Positions 11,491-24,154 of a stretch of 64,000 nt of DNA are shown here, piece by piece; positions within the stretch are counted from its first letter, which is position 1; each line of letters starts with the position of its first letter. Below the pieces are notes generated by a model that saw nothing but the letters and a program-made list of their open reading frames with translations, searched no databases and was not told the origin of the DNA. Both the position numbers and the translations under genes were made by a program. This DNA comes from Symsagittifera roscoffensis (taxonomy: Eukaryota > Xenacoelomorpha > Acoela > Convolutidae): NCBI RefSeq assembly GCF_963678635.1, contig NC_087064.1, positions 57,918,338 through 57,982,337 on the forward strand. The letters run 5' to 3'.

Positions 11491-12253
11491 TCAGGCTTCT
11501 GCATTCTCGCCCCCATCGGTGCTCTCATGAACTTGCAATTCTTGCTCAGGGAAGTCTGCAGTGTAACAAAAACCCAAGCATGTGAAAAAATCACTAATTA
11601 ACTCCATCAAACTACATTTACCTGATATGACACCAACTATTGCGTAGAAACCGCAGAGAAAAAACACCTTCCGCCTTCTTCCGCTAACCTATCCTTCGGA
11701 CCAGCATCAGGCTTTCCGGCAAAGAACGTTTCGCGCGGAGCCACAACGTAATTCCGCCGATACGGATAGGCGAATTCTTTGCTTAACTCTATCTTCCGAT
11801 CTTCGCCTAGTGCTCTACACTTGTACTCAAGCTCCTCATACTTCTTGAGAAAGCACGAACGAAGCTGCCTAAAGAATCAAACATATCGAGAATTTCAAAA
11901 CGACATAATTTGATCCTTACGCACTTGTTCATTCCAGCTTGTAGTCCGCCTAAGTGCTTCGTTCCAAACCAGCATCTCTTGCGTGCTCATTGTACAAGTT
12001 TTCCAGGATCCCTGACATGGCCATATTTCCCTTTGAATCGAATATCGTAAAACTTTTCCCCAATATCTTCAGGAGTGGCCACTCTAGCGACAGTGCTTTT
12101 GTCAACTAAATTGCCATTCCTGTCCAATTGAAGATACATGCCAACATCTCTTTTTTATCCCAATTGCGCTTCGTTGAACCGTCTTTTCAGAGCCTGCTCA
12201 TCGTGTATATTATTGAAGAAAAACTTCAAAGCGTTCAATTCAATCATTTCCAT
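11491..12253 (-). pseudogene. Unidentified minus-strand coding-like block M2, three exons
   Basis: Three protein-like exons are separated by short GT-AG introns of 52 and 66 bp (11869-11920, 11556-11621). Exon 1 starts at an ATG (12253) about 20 bases after a TTTTCAG acceptor and contains MYLQLDRNGNLVDKSTVA. Exon 2 has KKYEELEYKCRALGEDRK and YPYRRNYVVAPRETFFAG, ending in a hydrophobic stretch FFLCGFYAIVGVIS. Exon 3 is a short acidic tail ending in TGA at 11491. Exon 1 carries an in-frame TAA and TGA, and exon 2 needs a frame change in a T run. Retained introns argue against a processed copy. No family is recognised; a small single-pass membrane protein is one guess. Confidence 0.33.
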
Positions 12254-12684
12254 TTATGCACTATATAATCACTATCTGAAAAGCAAAATCGAATGGCAGA
12301 ATTATTATCTCTAGTCGCAACTTATTAGCCTCAGCGAAAAAGAAAAAGAATTGGATAATTGCTACTACAGGACACTGAGAAATGTTCTCAAAGGATACAC
12401 TGCAAGAAGTTTATCCGCAAGTCATCAGGAAGAGGGAAGCAAACCTCAGATCGGAGCGAAAACATGAATCCGCAGTTTTATGATCATTGTCACAAGAAAA
12501 TTAAAGTCAATAATAACAACTATGATTGATGAATACCTGCCAAAACACCACAACCTAGAGCAGAATTTAGCTTGAACGCTTACCGAAAAGTAATGTTATG
12601 AGAAAAGAAGACAAAACTAAATTTTCGAAAACAAAGAGCGAAAACAAGTTGCCTATATGGCTATTGAATCTATAAATCTAGTCA

Positions 12685-13381
12685 GACTTCACGAAACTCA
12701 GTTTTGTTGACATTGTCTCGTTAACTAACGGTGAAAGTAAATTAGTACTGCTAGCAGATCCACAGAGACCCCCATGCAGCACACAGAGAATTTCCCAGTT
12801 GAAACCCTCCTCAAGAGTTAAAAACTAAAGCAGAAAATGTTTGATTAAACAAAAATATATCGGTGAACCCTCAGTTAATTACACATAACCTTTAGCCTAA
12901 TTCGCTTAGCTGCTGAACAATTTGATAGAAAAGGAACTAGTTATTTGCACAAAGAAACTGTCACAACACCCATGAAAATGTGAAACATTTTGAATCGAAA
13001 CGCGACAAATTTCGACCGGATTGCTATAAAGTAATAATTGCTAACCACTCTCTCCATGAATAACGACCATTTTGGAATATCTGGTACAATCAATTCAGAA
13101 TTGAGTTTTTTTTCCGAACTCCCATACAGCATAGATCTAATTGGTTTCGGAGAACCTAATTCAGATGTCCCGTCAGGCGAAATTAATGCTATTTTTGCTT
13201 GCGAAGACTTGTTGGCGTTGATTATCGTCGCATACCCTTTAGGATATAAGTCCCGAATTTTATTTACCTGCCAACTCAGTACGACCGACCAATTCGATAA
13301 TTCGTTTTTTGAGTTGCTAGCAAACGCTTGGTTTATACTCGACGACATCAACTACTCCATCATTTACGAAACAACACTGAA
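12685..13381 (-). CDS. Unidentified minus-strand coding-like block M1
   Basis: A minus frame from ATG 13351 lies about 30 bases after an ATTTTTCAG acceptor. It reads ELSNWSVVLSWQVNKIRDLY, KGYATIINANKSSQAKIAL, then PDIPKWSLFMERV near 13045. After a candidate donor, a TTCTGCTTTAG acceptor near 12830 leads into LTLEEGFNWEILCVLHGG and a stop near 12690. Composition is protein-like and the second exon is open, but I do not recognise a family. The exon limits are guesses. It lies about 430 bp upstream of block M2 on the same strand. Confidence 0.3.
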
Positions 13382-13440
13382 AAATTAACACATCTAGGCT
13401 CACTTAATAATCTACAGACAGAAGTCAAAAATACGAGAAG

Positions 13441-15402
13441 ATGCAAATCTGGCTAGTTTTGCTGCAAACTAGCCAAATACTTGCCTTTTATGACAAGGCA
13501 CTCTCAACGGGAATCATATTTCATATAGACAGCTAATTTCTGCTCCCAGAAAAAGTCAACAAAGCAGAATTTCTCCTCCCGTTCCCAACATATAACTTTA
13601 CTAATCAAGACAATGTTACGCATCTCCTCTCTATCCTTTCGACTAAATGGAAATCGAAGTCAACAGGCTCTAGCTTTAACTTTGCGAAAACCTTTAACGC
13701 TAGTGTGAGTTCTTTCAACGTCGATTGGATGCACCAAAAGCTCCAAAACGAAGTTCTACTTGCTCAGAAAGAAGTATCAAGTATCCAAGATGAGACCTCT
13801 CATTTCCTTTTCAAAGAAGCTGAAGATAAAAAATCAAAGAGAAGACGGGGCGCACCGATGGCATTGCCCACTCTCGTCAGAATTGGATGTTTCGGACCAG
13901 GCATCCTAATGAGAGACTCCTCTAGTTGTGGATTGCTGGGAATATTTGGTACGTGTCAGTACAAAAGTCGTGCCAACGCAGAAAAACATCAAGACACTGC
14001 ACGAATTCACCATCAGACTAACAGACAACGTAACTGAGTTCGAGGAACAAGTCAATGAGAAATTCGTTCTGGTTGCCGACAAACTCACTGAAGTCAATAA
14101 CATCTAGAAGGAAATGATAAAATCCAGCAGGAAAACTGGAAGGTGATCGAGGACCAGTTCCGGGTCATTCCCAATAACTATGAGGTCCTAGGAAATTCTG
14201 ACCATTACCTCTTCTCAAAGCAGCAACAGAACTCTAACTTCGACACTGCAGCCTCTCTACTCTCTCTTCTGTATTCAGATGGCAAGATTTACAGAGTAGC
14301 GCTCTACGCGTTTAAGACGAACATAATGAATTCGATCCCAAAACGCTATTGGACAAGTGACTCACGATGTCTCTGGTACCTAGAAATTCACTGATTGCGA
14401 TCCTTAATTCATGGACGAAAGCCAGGAAGACGCAGCAGTTAGACTCACCCAAGCAATCGCGAAGACCGATCTACACTCGTACTATGACGCCAAACTACTG
14501 CGAGACGTAGTGACAGGTTGATGAAGGTCTACTAATGACGCTAGCGATACCAATGTAATCGAGTCTAACAGTCTTTTCAGTCTATAGAGCCCACTTGATC
14601 CCAATGCCACAACCGGAACAAAAGGATGCTTTCAGATTGAAAACCGAAGGTGACTACTTCGCGGTCTCAGAGAACGCAATGGAGACGTCTGTGCTCACGC
14701 GAGAGCAATACGAGATGTATCTCGGTTCGTCAATTTATATAATTTGCCACCAGACGAGGAAAACACAATTGGGAAGATCTTCATGTCTGGCGAATGTGTT
14801 TTGGCCGAGCCTGGTAGCAGCACTAACCTACACCGAAAAGAGCAACAATTTTGGGATATGGTAGCTGGCTGATAACATCAGCTTCATTATCATTCTCTTT
14901 GGGGTTATACAACTTGAATGAGGTTCACACTCCATCTCGCAAAGAACACTCAGGATGCAACATCTGCATCATAACACTAGATTGCAGTACACAACTAGCT
15001 TACCGGAACATCAAGATAAGACCAAATCTTGGGATTTGCGACAAGATTCCGGAAAGACGAATTAACGTCAGACTTTCAGATCCATTGAAGCATCTCATAT
15101 CAGAAATTATGGAAGTTAATGAACTACCATAATTTGAATCTCGAACAGACGCTGCGCCCAGTCTTGTAGAAGATGTCAAAACAAAACTTATCGACAGCCC
15201 AATAGTTACAAACAGGATCAACTCCAAGAAATATCAAAACCAAACGCGCATGGAGTGACGTTACTGAAGCCAACGCTTACGAAGAAACTAGAAAGTTATG
15301 TTCCTATCAAACTTTCACTAATGCTGAACTTTATAGTAATTATTGGAAGTACACCATTTCAGTGCTTGTGCACTCTCTCTTTCACAGATTTAAAGCAATT
15401 GA
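13441..15402 (+). pseudogene. Envelope glycoprotein A of an endogenous LTR element (broken)
   Basis: Membrane fusion protein of the errantivirus or baculovirus F-like layout. The start at 13441 opens a hydrophobic leader (WLVLLQTS). A furin-type KSKRRRG cleavage site (near 13840) is followed by a Gly/Pro/Ala-rich putative fusion peptide, SSCGLLGIFG, and long heptad-rich helices (VIEDQF, LFSKQQQ). Further on are a Cys-bearing ICHQT region, ICIITLDC, and a hydrophobic membrane span near 15295-15370. Lesions include TAA at 13534, TGA at 14035, a stop near 14104 and several frame changes. Only the decayed open pieces are described. It lies about 3.2 kb downstream of the integrase fragment. Confidence 0.6.
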
Positions 15403-18244
15403 AGATATTGCTCCGAAATTCTTGAATACAATTCACGGAAAACTGATAATTAAACAATAATAATAGACATCGACGAACGTGAAAGAGACGAAAAACAGCG
15501 ATACTAATGGAATCAAAAGGGGGATGGCAAAACAAGTACGCATTTCTCGACGTGATCGACCAATCTGTTTCGGTACCGCAACAACGTAGATCAATGAAAG
15601 GTGATATTCTGAATGACGAGATGCAACAGTCTATGGAAGGAAGCAGAACTTGTATGATGAGATCAAGATCTCTGGGAGAAGTGTCAGCTGCAGGACATGA
15701 ATCAAATTCTCGAAACTAGCGAAGGAATTAAGCTGACCCCGACACCAGGAATATTAGGTGTGAAAAAACCTTCAATCCAAATTGGAGCACAATTCAACGA
15801 ACTGGTCACCGTAACGGATACTGAGACGCGAACGGATCATTTAATCTCATTACTGAAACTGACCAAATAGTTTATTTGGTCATAACGCTCCAACAGACTG
15901 ACTCCAAAAGACTCTAGTGGTAGCTTATGTATGAATCACAGTCATATACATACCCCCAGTTTGGATTATGTTCATCAGCTTAAGATATGTTCGGATCCTG
16001 CATTGACAAGTTGAAAGAAAATGCTGAAAATATTATCAAGCTATCTGACTTCGCCAGCCAAATAGCTGAAATTTTCTCTTTCTGGGACAAAATCTGGATG
16101 CAAAATTCTTCATGGTAACCAGTGGATTCAGTTCAACCAAACAGGCACCAGACGAAATAATACAAATTCAAAATCGAATATGGGAAATATTTCAAGAGAA
16201 CTTCGAAATTTCCAAAGAAAACGTTCACTTTATCCGCCACTGCGATCAACTTCTGTTCACAAGACAGCAGGTTAACTTAATTTTGACACGGTCTCCTCAC
16301 TTGATTCGATTACTTCCGCAAATGTGACATCGGCGCTCTACTTCTATCGCATAAACATGCTGAAATTGATAGCGTCTTTACTGAATACATTTCTGCCGAT
16401 GTCGTTAGTCCCGTGAGACTCATTATCAAGAATTATAGAAGAAGTTCTGATTTTGCAAAGCAAAGCCCATGATCGGCTTTAATTAGCATTCCAATGGAGG
16501 AAATCTTATCGTACTACAAAGCCCAGCTTCTGACTGACGTTATCTTCGTCAAAGAAGGCAAGGTATTGACGATTGCCATTCCGCTAGCGTTTTTTGTTTT
16601 CCATGCAATTCCAACATCGATGCCTTAGTATGAAAGGTTTCAGTGGAAAACGGAGGGTCCCCACTGCAAAATATCAGAGGACAACATGGAGAGCGCAGGA
16701 TTGACAGAATAGAACTTGAAACACTGCTTTGGATATTCTAGATACCAGATTTGTCACGAAATGAACCCTGCCGAGACTGGACATGGATATTGCCTGGCGA
16801 TTTTTTTTAAAGGGAGTCCAGAAAGTTTGCGACACAATAGATAGTTGTCATCCATTGAAAAAACTGCAAAACCCTGGAGTTGGGGTATGGCTCATCACAT
16901 CTGCAGCATACTTGCTATACTACGACTCAAAAACGGAAGCAGGAATTGAATTATTCATGGAAGTAAAGAAGTTACTCGAAATACCAAATGTACTAAAACA
17001 AGCAGATCAGGAAAATAGCAAAGCCATTAGACCTCAATATGAACGGTAAAATGGAAAAACTGACCCTATGGTATTTCATACACCTCCACTGGCACAAGTG
17101 TCAAATGTTGACTCCTCCAAACAACTTTGAGCTCCATTTCAAGAAGCTTTGAACGATGTTAGAGAACATGCAAAATGAGTCAAAGCGTAAATGACGTGCG
17201 CATTCAACGTTATGAAAGCCCAAACGTTCACTATGCAGATGAACTGTAAAAATTACGGCTTTGCAAAGTCACACGCTCGAAAACATAGTTCCGTTGTAAT
17301 GAAATTAAAAGCAGGTACATTTAATAAAGCAACCACAATGTGTAATCTTAAACCTTAAAAAAATTATTTCTATTCATTGCAATAAACGTGTATTTTGGTC
17401 TTGCTGATTTTTTTTTGTTTTTTTTTGAGGAAAAAATTTTTAAATGTCCATTCATACATATTGCTGCTTTGATAAATGCACTTGGGTATTTATGTATTTT
17501 TTGAGTTCAGTTGAAATGGATCTGCTGAAATTAACCTAAATAGCACTCCGGCAACCCAAATACGAAGGTGGATATGGCTCGAAAAAAAAACGTGGTGAAC
17601 GATTTTTGGTTTCGAGAGTAGAATTTTGTTTTTAAATTTCAGCGGAAGAAAATTGGTATTTGTAGATCCAGTTTTCTCACGTTGGGTTAAAGTTACAAAA
17701 AAAAGCGCCAATCATAAATCGTTCTAGAAATTCAAAAAGCTTAAAGGGCATCTATTTTTTTCTTTGAAATTCGAAAGTTCAACAAAGATTTTTTCAACAA
17801 AGTCAGTGTTTTTCTGTTTTCTTGCGTTCATTACTTTTTTCCAATCTTCGATTGGCTATGTTTTTGCTGTCAACTTTCAAAGGCAGCTCAAATTTGAGAT
17901 GTTTAACCTTTTAAAGAACATTTGATGATGTTGCGGAGATGTTAATATTGCTCATGTTTTGCTCAATGAAGGGCTGAAGTTGAAATAAGAAGTTAAACGG
18001 CTAAGTTATTTCTTCATTAAAGCGCCACTGAGGAAATCTGTTTCCAATGGCAAGAAGCAATAAACATTGAGGGCACGTACAATTTTGAAGCGACGTACGA
18101 TTATTGAACGAGCAAACAAAATAGTTATCAGAACGGAGGCGTCTCTTTTGTCAACTGGACTACTAGTGTAGACTTGTGATAGCTGCTTTCTAGATTGCTA
18201 ATCTTAATGAGAATAGTCGCTAGAAGAAGTAAATAGGTTATTGG
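15403..18244. repeat. 2.84-kb direct tandem duplication, unit 1
   Basis: The sequence from AGATATTGCTCCGAAATTC at 15403 recurs at 18245, exactly 2,842 bp later, and similarity continues through the whole unit. Embedded envelope fragments keep the same 2,842-bp offset at 15507/18349, 16112/18954 and 16783/19625. Divergence by eye is a few percent plus small indels. The unit comprises a dead envelope gene (to about 17050) and roughly 1.2 kb of noncoding 3' sequence with T/G homopolymer tracts near 17410. Confidence 0.92.
15680..17049 (+). pseudogene. Envelope B, copy 1 (broken)
   Basis: A second envelope type, related to envelope A but clearly diverged. Shared landmarks are the helix ending QLLFTRQQ (envelope A: LFSKQQQ), a SYYKAQLLTDV block (SYYDAKLLRDV), a WKTEG...SEDNMES...YQICHE region and GVWLITSAAYLL (GSWLITSAS). 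An N-terminal piece reads KLTPTPGILGV. No polybasic cleavage site could be read between N-terminal piece and helices. Stops and frameshifts are dense, so no product is possible. Its lesions are almost all shared with copy 2. Confidence 0.6.
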
Positions 18245-21088
18245 AGATATTGCTCCGAAATTCTTGAATACAATTCACGGAAAACTCATAATTAAGCAAT
18301 AATAATAGACATCGACGAACGTGAAAGAGACGAAAAACAGCGATACTAATGGAATCAAAAGGGGAATGGCAAAACAAGTACGCATTTCTCGACGTGATCG
18401 ACCAATCTGTTTCGGTACCGCAACAACGTAGATCAATGAAAGATGATATTCTGAATGCCGAGATGCAACAGTCTATGGAAGGAAGCAGAACTTGTATGAT
18501 GAGATCAAGATCTCTGGGAGAAGTGTCAGCTGCAGGACATGAGTCAAATTCACGAAACTAGCGAAGGAATTAAGCTGACCCGGACACCAGGAATATTTGG
18601 TGTGAAAAAATCTTCAATCCAAATTGGAGCACAATTCAACGAACAGGTCACCGTAACGGACACTGAGACGCGAACGGATCATTTAATCTCATTACTGAAA
18701 CTGACCAAATAGTTTATTTGGTCATAACGCTCCAACAGACTGACTCCAAAAGACTCTAGTGGTAGCTTATTTATGAATCACAGTCATATACATACATCCA
18801 GTTTGGATTATGTTCATCCGCTTAAGATATGTTCGGATCCTGCATTGACAAGTTGAAAGAAATTGCTGAAAACATTATCAAGCTATCTGACTTCGCCAGC
18901 CAAATAGCTGAAATTTTCTCTTTCTGGGACAAAATCTGGATGCAAAATTCTTCATGGTAACCAGTGGATTCAGTTCAACCAAACAGGCACTAGACGAAAT
19001 AATACAAATTCAAAATCGAATATGGGAAATATTTCAAGAGAACTTCGAAATTTCCAAAGAAAACGTTCACTTTATCCGCCACTGCGATCAACTTCCGTTC
19101 ACAAGACAGCAGGTTAACTTAATTTTGACACGGTCTCCTCACTTGATTCGATTACTTCCGCAAATGTGACATCGGCGCTCTACTTCTATCGCATAAACAT
19201 GCTGAAATTGATAGCGTCTTTACTGAATACATTTCTGCCGATGTCGTTAGTCCCGTGAGACTCATTATCAAGAATTATAGAAGAAGTTCTGATTTTGCAA
19301 AGCAAAGCCCATGATCGGCTTTAATTAGCATTCCAATGGAGGAAATCTTGTCGTACTACAAAGCCCAGCTTCTGACTGACGTTATCTTCATCAAAGAAGG
19401 CAAGCTATTGACGATTGCCATTCCGCTAGCGTTTTTTGTTTTCCATGCAATTCCAGCATCGATGCCTCAGTAGGAAAGGTTTCAGTGGAAAACGGAGGGT
19501 GCCTACTGGAAAATATCAGAGGACAACATGGAGAGCGCAGGATTGACAGAATAGAACTTGAAACACTGCTTTGGATATTCTAGATACCAGATTTGTCACG
19601 AAATGATCCCTGCCGAGAGGGGACATGGATATTGCCTGGCGATTATTTTTAAAGGGAGTCCAGAAAGTTTGCGACACAATAGATAGTTGTCATCCATTGA
19701 AAAAACTGAAAACCCTGGATTTGGGGTATGGCTCATCACATCTGCAGCATACTTGCTATACTACGACTCAAAAACGAAAGCAGGAATTGAATTTTTTAAG
19801 GAAGTAAAGAAGTTACTCGAAATACCAAATGTACTAAAACAAGCAGATCAGGAAAATAGCAAAGCTATTAGACCTCAATATGAACGGTAAAATGGAAAAA
19901 CTGACCCTATGGTATTTCATACACCTCCACTGGCACAAATGTCGAATGTTGACTCCTCCAAACAACTTTGAGCTCCATTTCAAGAAGCTTTGAACGATGT
20001 TAGAGAACATGCAAAGTGAGTCAAAGCGTAAATGACGTGCGAACTCAACGGTATGAAAGCCCAAACTTTCACTATGCAGACTAACTGTAAAAATTACGGC
20101 TTTGCAAAGTCAGACGCTCGAAAACATAGTTCCGTTGAAATGAAATTAAAAGCAGGTACATTTAATAAAGCAACCACAATGTGTAATCTTAAACCTTTAA
20201 GATAATTATTTCTATTCATTGCGATAAAGGTGTATATAAGACTCTTATTTAGGTCTTGCTGATTTTTTTTTGTTTGTTTTTTTTTGAGGAAAAATTTTTT
20301 ATATGTCTATTCATACATATTGATGCTTCGATAAATGCTTTTGGGTGTTTATGTATTTTTTGAGGTCAGTTGAAATCCTTCTGCTGAAATTAACCTAAAT
20401 AGCACTCCCCAAATACGAAGGTGGAAATGGCGCGAAAAAACGTGAACGATTTTTGGTTTCGAGAGTGGAATTTAGTTTTTAGATTTCAGCGGAAGAAGAT
20501 CGTTATTTGTAGATCCAGTTTTCTCACGTTGGGTTAAATTTAGCAAAAAAGCGCCAATCATAAATCCTTCTAGAAATTCAAAGAGCTTAAAGGGCATCTA
20601 TTTTTTTCTTTGAATTTCGAAAGTTCAACAAAGATTTTTTCAACAAAGTCAGTGTTTTTCTGTTTACTTGCGTTCATTACTCTTTTCGAATCTTCGATTG
20701 GCTATGTTTTTGCTGTCAACTTTCAAAGGTAGCTCAAATTTGTGATGTTTAACCTTTTAAAGAACATTTGATGATGTTGCAGAGATGTTAATATTGCTCA
20801 TGTTTTGCTCAATGAAGGGCTGAAGTTGAAATAAGAAGTTAAACGGCTAAATTATTTCTTCATTAAAGCGCCACTGAGGAAATCTGAATCCAATGGCAAG
20901 AAGCAATAAACATAGAGGGCACGTATGATTTTGAAGCAACATACGATTATTGAATGAGCAAACAAAATAGTTATCAGAACGGAGGCGTCTCTTTTGTCAA
21001 CTGGCCTGCTAGTGTAGACTTGTGATAGCTGCTTTCTAGATTGCTAATCTTAATGAGAATAGTCGCTAGAAGAAGTAAGTAGGTTATT
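18245..21088. repeat. 2.84-kb direct tandem duplication, unit 2
   Basis: Second copy of the unit, ending where similarity stops after AGTAGGTTATT at about 21088. Length differs by a few bases because of indels (for example an extra AGACTCTTATTT-like insertion near 20240). The two units abut with no spacer: the last bases of unit 1 (AGGTTATTGG) run directly into the first bases of unit 2. Confidence 0.92.
18522..19891 (+). pseudogene. Envelope B, copy 2 (broken)
   Basis: Near-identical partner of the copy at 15680-17049, with the same order of fragments and the same principal stops. Private differences include a frame change around 19710 that splits the GVWLITSAA segment into two overlapping frames. 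Because the disabling lesions are common to both copies, the gene was already dead when the unit was duplicated. Confidence 0.6.
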
Positions 21089-21646
21089 TTTGAGTTCAAT
21101 ATAGGTTTCCGCGGTGAGTTTTGGCGGTGATTTTTCTGGTATTCGATTTCATTGTTGTCGAAGCTCTTTCTAGGCAAGGGGGTATATCCAGATCAAAAAA
21201 ATAAGTGTCAGATGAAAATTCGCTGCTAATTGGCCTTAAGCCATCTAAGTTTTCATTCGCAGCACTTTAGTGGTTCATGGAAATTAAGTTTATTTCTCAT
21301 GCCTTCGGATGATTTTTTCTCTGACGGTTGTCGTTTGTCCTGGATAAAATTCTTAAGTATAAATGTGTTTCCTTCACTGTGAAGCTTATGTGTTCCATCG
21401 GTGGACATTTGCTCTAGCACAGATAATCTATGTACAGTTTAACTGGCGTTTCACTTGACACATGTTTATGAAAGCCCTATGTTGAGTGGTTAAAATGCCA
21501 TAATATTGCAATCTTCAAAGTTTTTACCAATTTCGACATTTTAAATTCTCAATTCGAGTAAGTTTTTCATCCATACGAACAAAAATTGAAAGCAAGTTTC
21601 CACTGTCACTTATTGTTCTAACCACGGTCTGATCGAAGGTGAAAAA
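21089..21646. other. Unassigned spacer
   Basis: Single-copy AT-rich sequence right of the tandem duplication. No open frame or repeat relationship is recognised. Confidence 0.3.
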
Positions 21647-21800
21647 CTTTCAACCCTGAAGTGGGATGCTTTCAACGATTTCTCAAGACTTGCAAAACTG
21701 GCCTTAAAATATCTTGACTCATTTCCTTGTTGTTCAAGAAATAGGAAGATTTTTTTGATTTTTTTTCAAACGTTTTCAAAACGGACTTTTAAAAATATAT
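21647..21800. repeat. Isolated unit related to the 167-bp satellite
   Basis: The order CAACCCTGAAGTGGGATGCT, then ACTGGCCTTAAAATATCTTGACTC, then AAGAAATAGGAAGATTTTTTT matches the landmark order of the satellite at 1800-3330, with heavy divergence. It stands alone, about 18 kb from the array. Confidence 0.5.
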
Positions 21801-23059
21801 TTCAAAAAATTTGCCTCTCAATCACATTTTGGTGAACTCATAGGAATTTTCAAAAAAAAAATTGAATGAGGGCTAATGAAATGGAATAACTATGTTAAAC
21901 AGGAGTTTCGTTGGCAATGCTTTCATTTAGCGCTCTCTTATTTTGTGTTGGTTCAACACAGATCGCACATGACCACTAGTTTTTTTTCAATAAATTTAAG
22001 CTAATTCACTGAAGTTTCATTCGGTTATAGTCGTTTTGTTACTTCAGCTCAAGCGTTTTCTAGATTCTGAACTCAATTTTACTGAAGAAGCAAAAATTTG
22101 TTATTATTTCGCTTCGCCTAACAGACAATTCTGTGAGAGCATCCGCGGATTGGTCTAATAAATCTTAGAGTAATGCATTAAAATTGTGTCATGGTCGAAA
22201 TATTTCAGTTCCGAGGTACTTCATACGGTACCCGCCAACTTTAGGAACCCACAACTCTCATTTTTCACAATTATGCCAACATTTAGGTTACATTGTTATT
22301 GTAATATATCGCTTTTAAGTGAGAAGAAAAAATAAGATAAATTAAAATTTAGACAAGTCAAAATACATAAATATTGAAGAATAAAAGAGAATTTTCTGAA
22401 CCTTTTTTTTCTGCTGAGACCGGCAGTGACACACTTTCTCATTCCCCATCGTAGATGCAATTTAAAGTTCAGCTTCACCGATTGAATGGAAATGAGTTTC
22501 GAGTATCTGAGTACCGGGCGGGATAATTAACTAAACTGGGCAACCAGGAAATGTCAATTACCAAATATTTTCAACTCTTAATTATTCGACATTCATCTTC
22601 CTCTCAGCCGAATAATTATCCGAAGAACGTATTTTTGACTTGGGCAGCATGGTTTTCTGTGTATTTTGGAGGTTTTGTTAAAAATGACTCAATCAAAATT
22701 TGCAATCAAGAAGATTAAGTTTTGAACTCGAACACTAATTAATAATTTTAAGCTGGTTGCGCGTTCTTGAATAAGACGCTGGCTCGGTTTAACTGGATGG
22801 TGGGTTCCATTTTGTGAGCTTCCCGCATATTTGATTAGTTTTATCGGTTTCATGACAATTTATCCCTTACCTTTTTATCCGAAACAATTAAAATAACGCA
22901 GTAGAATAATCAAAGGAATTGAAACCAAGATGCGGAAAATGAACAAACCGATCAATACAATGCTAACTTTTGAAAAAGAGCGTGAAATCAAATTCAGATC
23001 AAAGCGTGAAAATTTCAATACACGTTTTAATTCTACCAATCTTTTGAACTATCAAAGCA
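21801..23059. other. Unassigned AT-rich spacer
   Basis: No gene, repeat or RNA feature is supported. Open frames are below 70 codons and low in complexity. Confidence 0.3.
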
Positions 23060-23064
23060 TAAAG

Positions 23065-23400
23065 ATATGACTTTCTAAGCTCACTTGGCAATATGGTTAA
23101 AGAATATGACTCTTGATCAAAAGATCAAACGATCGATTCACGGTGGATCAAAAGTTTTAGTTCGAAATCGATAAAAATTGTCCCCAAAACCCCTAAATCC
23201 CCCCTGTACCAGGTAACCGGTATAGGGGGGCGGGGTGAGGGAAAAGGCAAAATTATTGTCATACTAGCTTCTATCACCTCCCACAAAATGGTAGCTCTAC
23301 GATGGCTATAAAGCAAAAAACTTTGCGATTTTTGGAAAATCAATTAAAAATGCAACAAAATTTGAAAAAATTATGCCGACAATTTGATACAATGAAATCT
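23065..23400 (+). repeat. tRNA-derived SINE-like repeat, copy 1
   Basis: The head has a pol III A-box-like TGGCAATATGG (23086-23096) and a B box GATCGATTC (23131-23139) matching GWTCRANNC. The body has a C-rich/G-rich pair around CCAGGTAACCGGTATAGGGG followed by GGGGTGAGGG, and ends near CAATTAAAAATGCAACAAAA and TGCCGACAATT. The body is shared with 24475-24810. The tRNA head is too diverged to name an anticodon. Confidence 0.6.
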
Positions 23401-23496
23401 AGTATAGTGCTAAATGAGCCAGGTAAATATTTATCGGGAATTTCGAAGTGACGGTCGGTCGATGAAATCACTTCGAGTGGTCCTTGCATTTTGTTT

Positions 23497-23930
23497 CTAT
23501 TGAGGGTTCTTGTCAGGGCTGCACGTGAAGGAAGTGAAAGCTGAATTGCCGGATTTTTGTTCAGTCTTGAGGCTAGCTGCTATCAACTGGTTGTTTACAG
23601 GATTGATTTGCGACTTTGCTGTTTCTTCCAACTGACTAACTAGCTGCCTTGCTTCTTCGCGATCGGGGTTAAACTCATGGCTGTGCTCGTGATTGAACGA
23701 AATAATGGTTTCGTCGCAAGTTATTAGAGTCATTTATGTGAACGCCATTTTGCACAACGCCAGTGAGTGGTAGATTTGGTGTCTCGCTTTTTAGTGAACT
23801 CGTGTCCGTCCAAGATAAGCAAGTTGAGTTTTGCCTTGTTGAGATTTACCGTAGATAAATTCTGTCATATCGGTGTTCATTGTATTGGTGCTATGTGTTA
23901 AATGATGTGTCTTTGCGTTGTGTTTCATTG
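23497..23930 (-). pseudogene. MULE-type transposase remnant, copy 1
   Basis: The minus frame carries HEHSHEFNPDREEARQLV and NPVNNQLIAASLK. These align in order with the segment after the zinc finger of copy 2 (MKKEARQQIVPVNSSIIATCL). Upstream pieces near 23760-23880 resemble the start of the same FLYWCH-type finger in other frames. Only the N-terminal third is present: catalytic domain and terminal repeats are missing. It lies immediately left of the more complete copy and in the same orientation. Confidence 0.55.
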
Positions 23931-24154
23931 TCAAAATTTTCTCAATTATGACTCCATTAACAGGTTGAAAAATAATATTTAATCCGTAGAAGAGTCTTTT
24001 ACCATTAGCACCATCTCTATATGGCGTCTCGAAGTAATTGAGGCAGTTGAATTAAATCTCTTTTTAATTGCGATATAAATATATGCACCAATCTTTGGTA
24101 ATCTATATCATAAATTAATTTTTAATCCTCTATAGGATATTTTATTTGGTTACA

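Noticed and set aside
12941-13388. Plus-strand 116-codon frame 13038-13388
   Set aside because: Antisense to block M1, which has better splice signals and a more protein-like composition; neither is certain.
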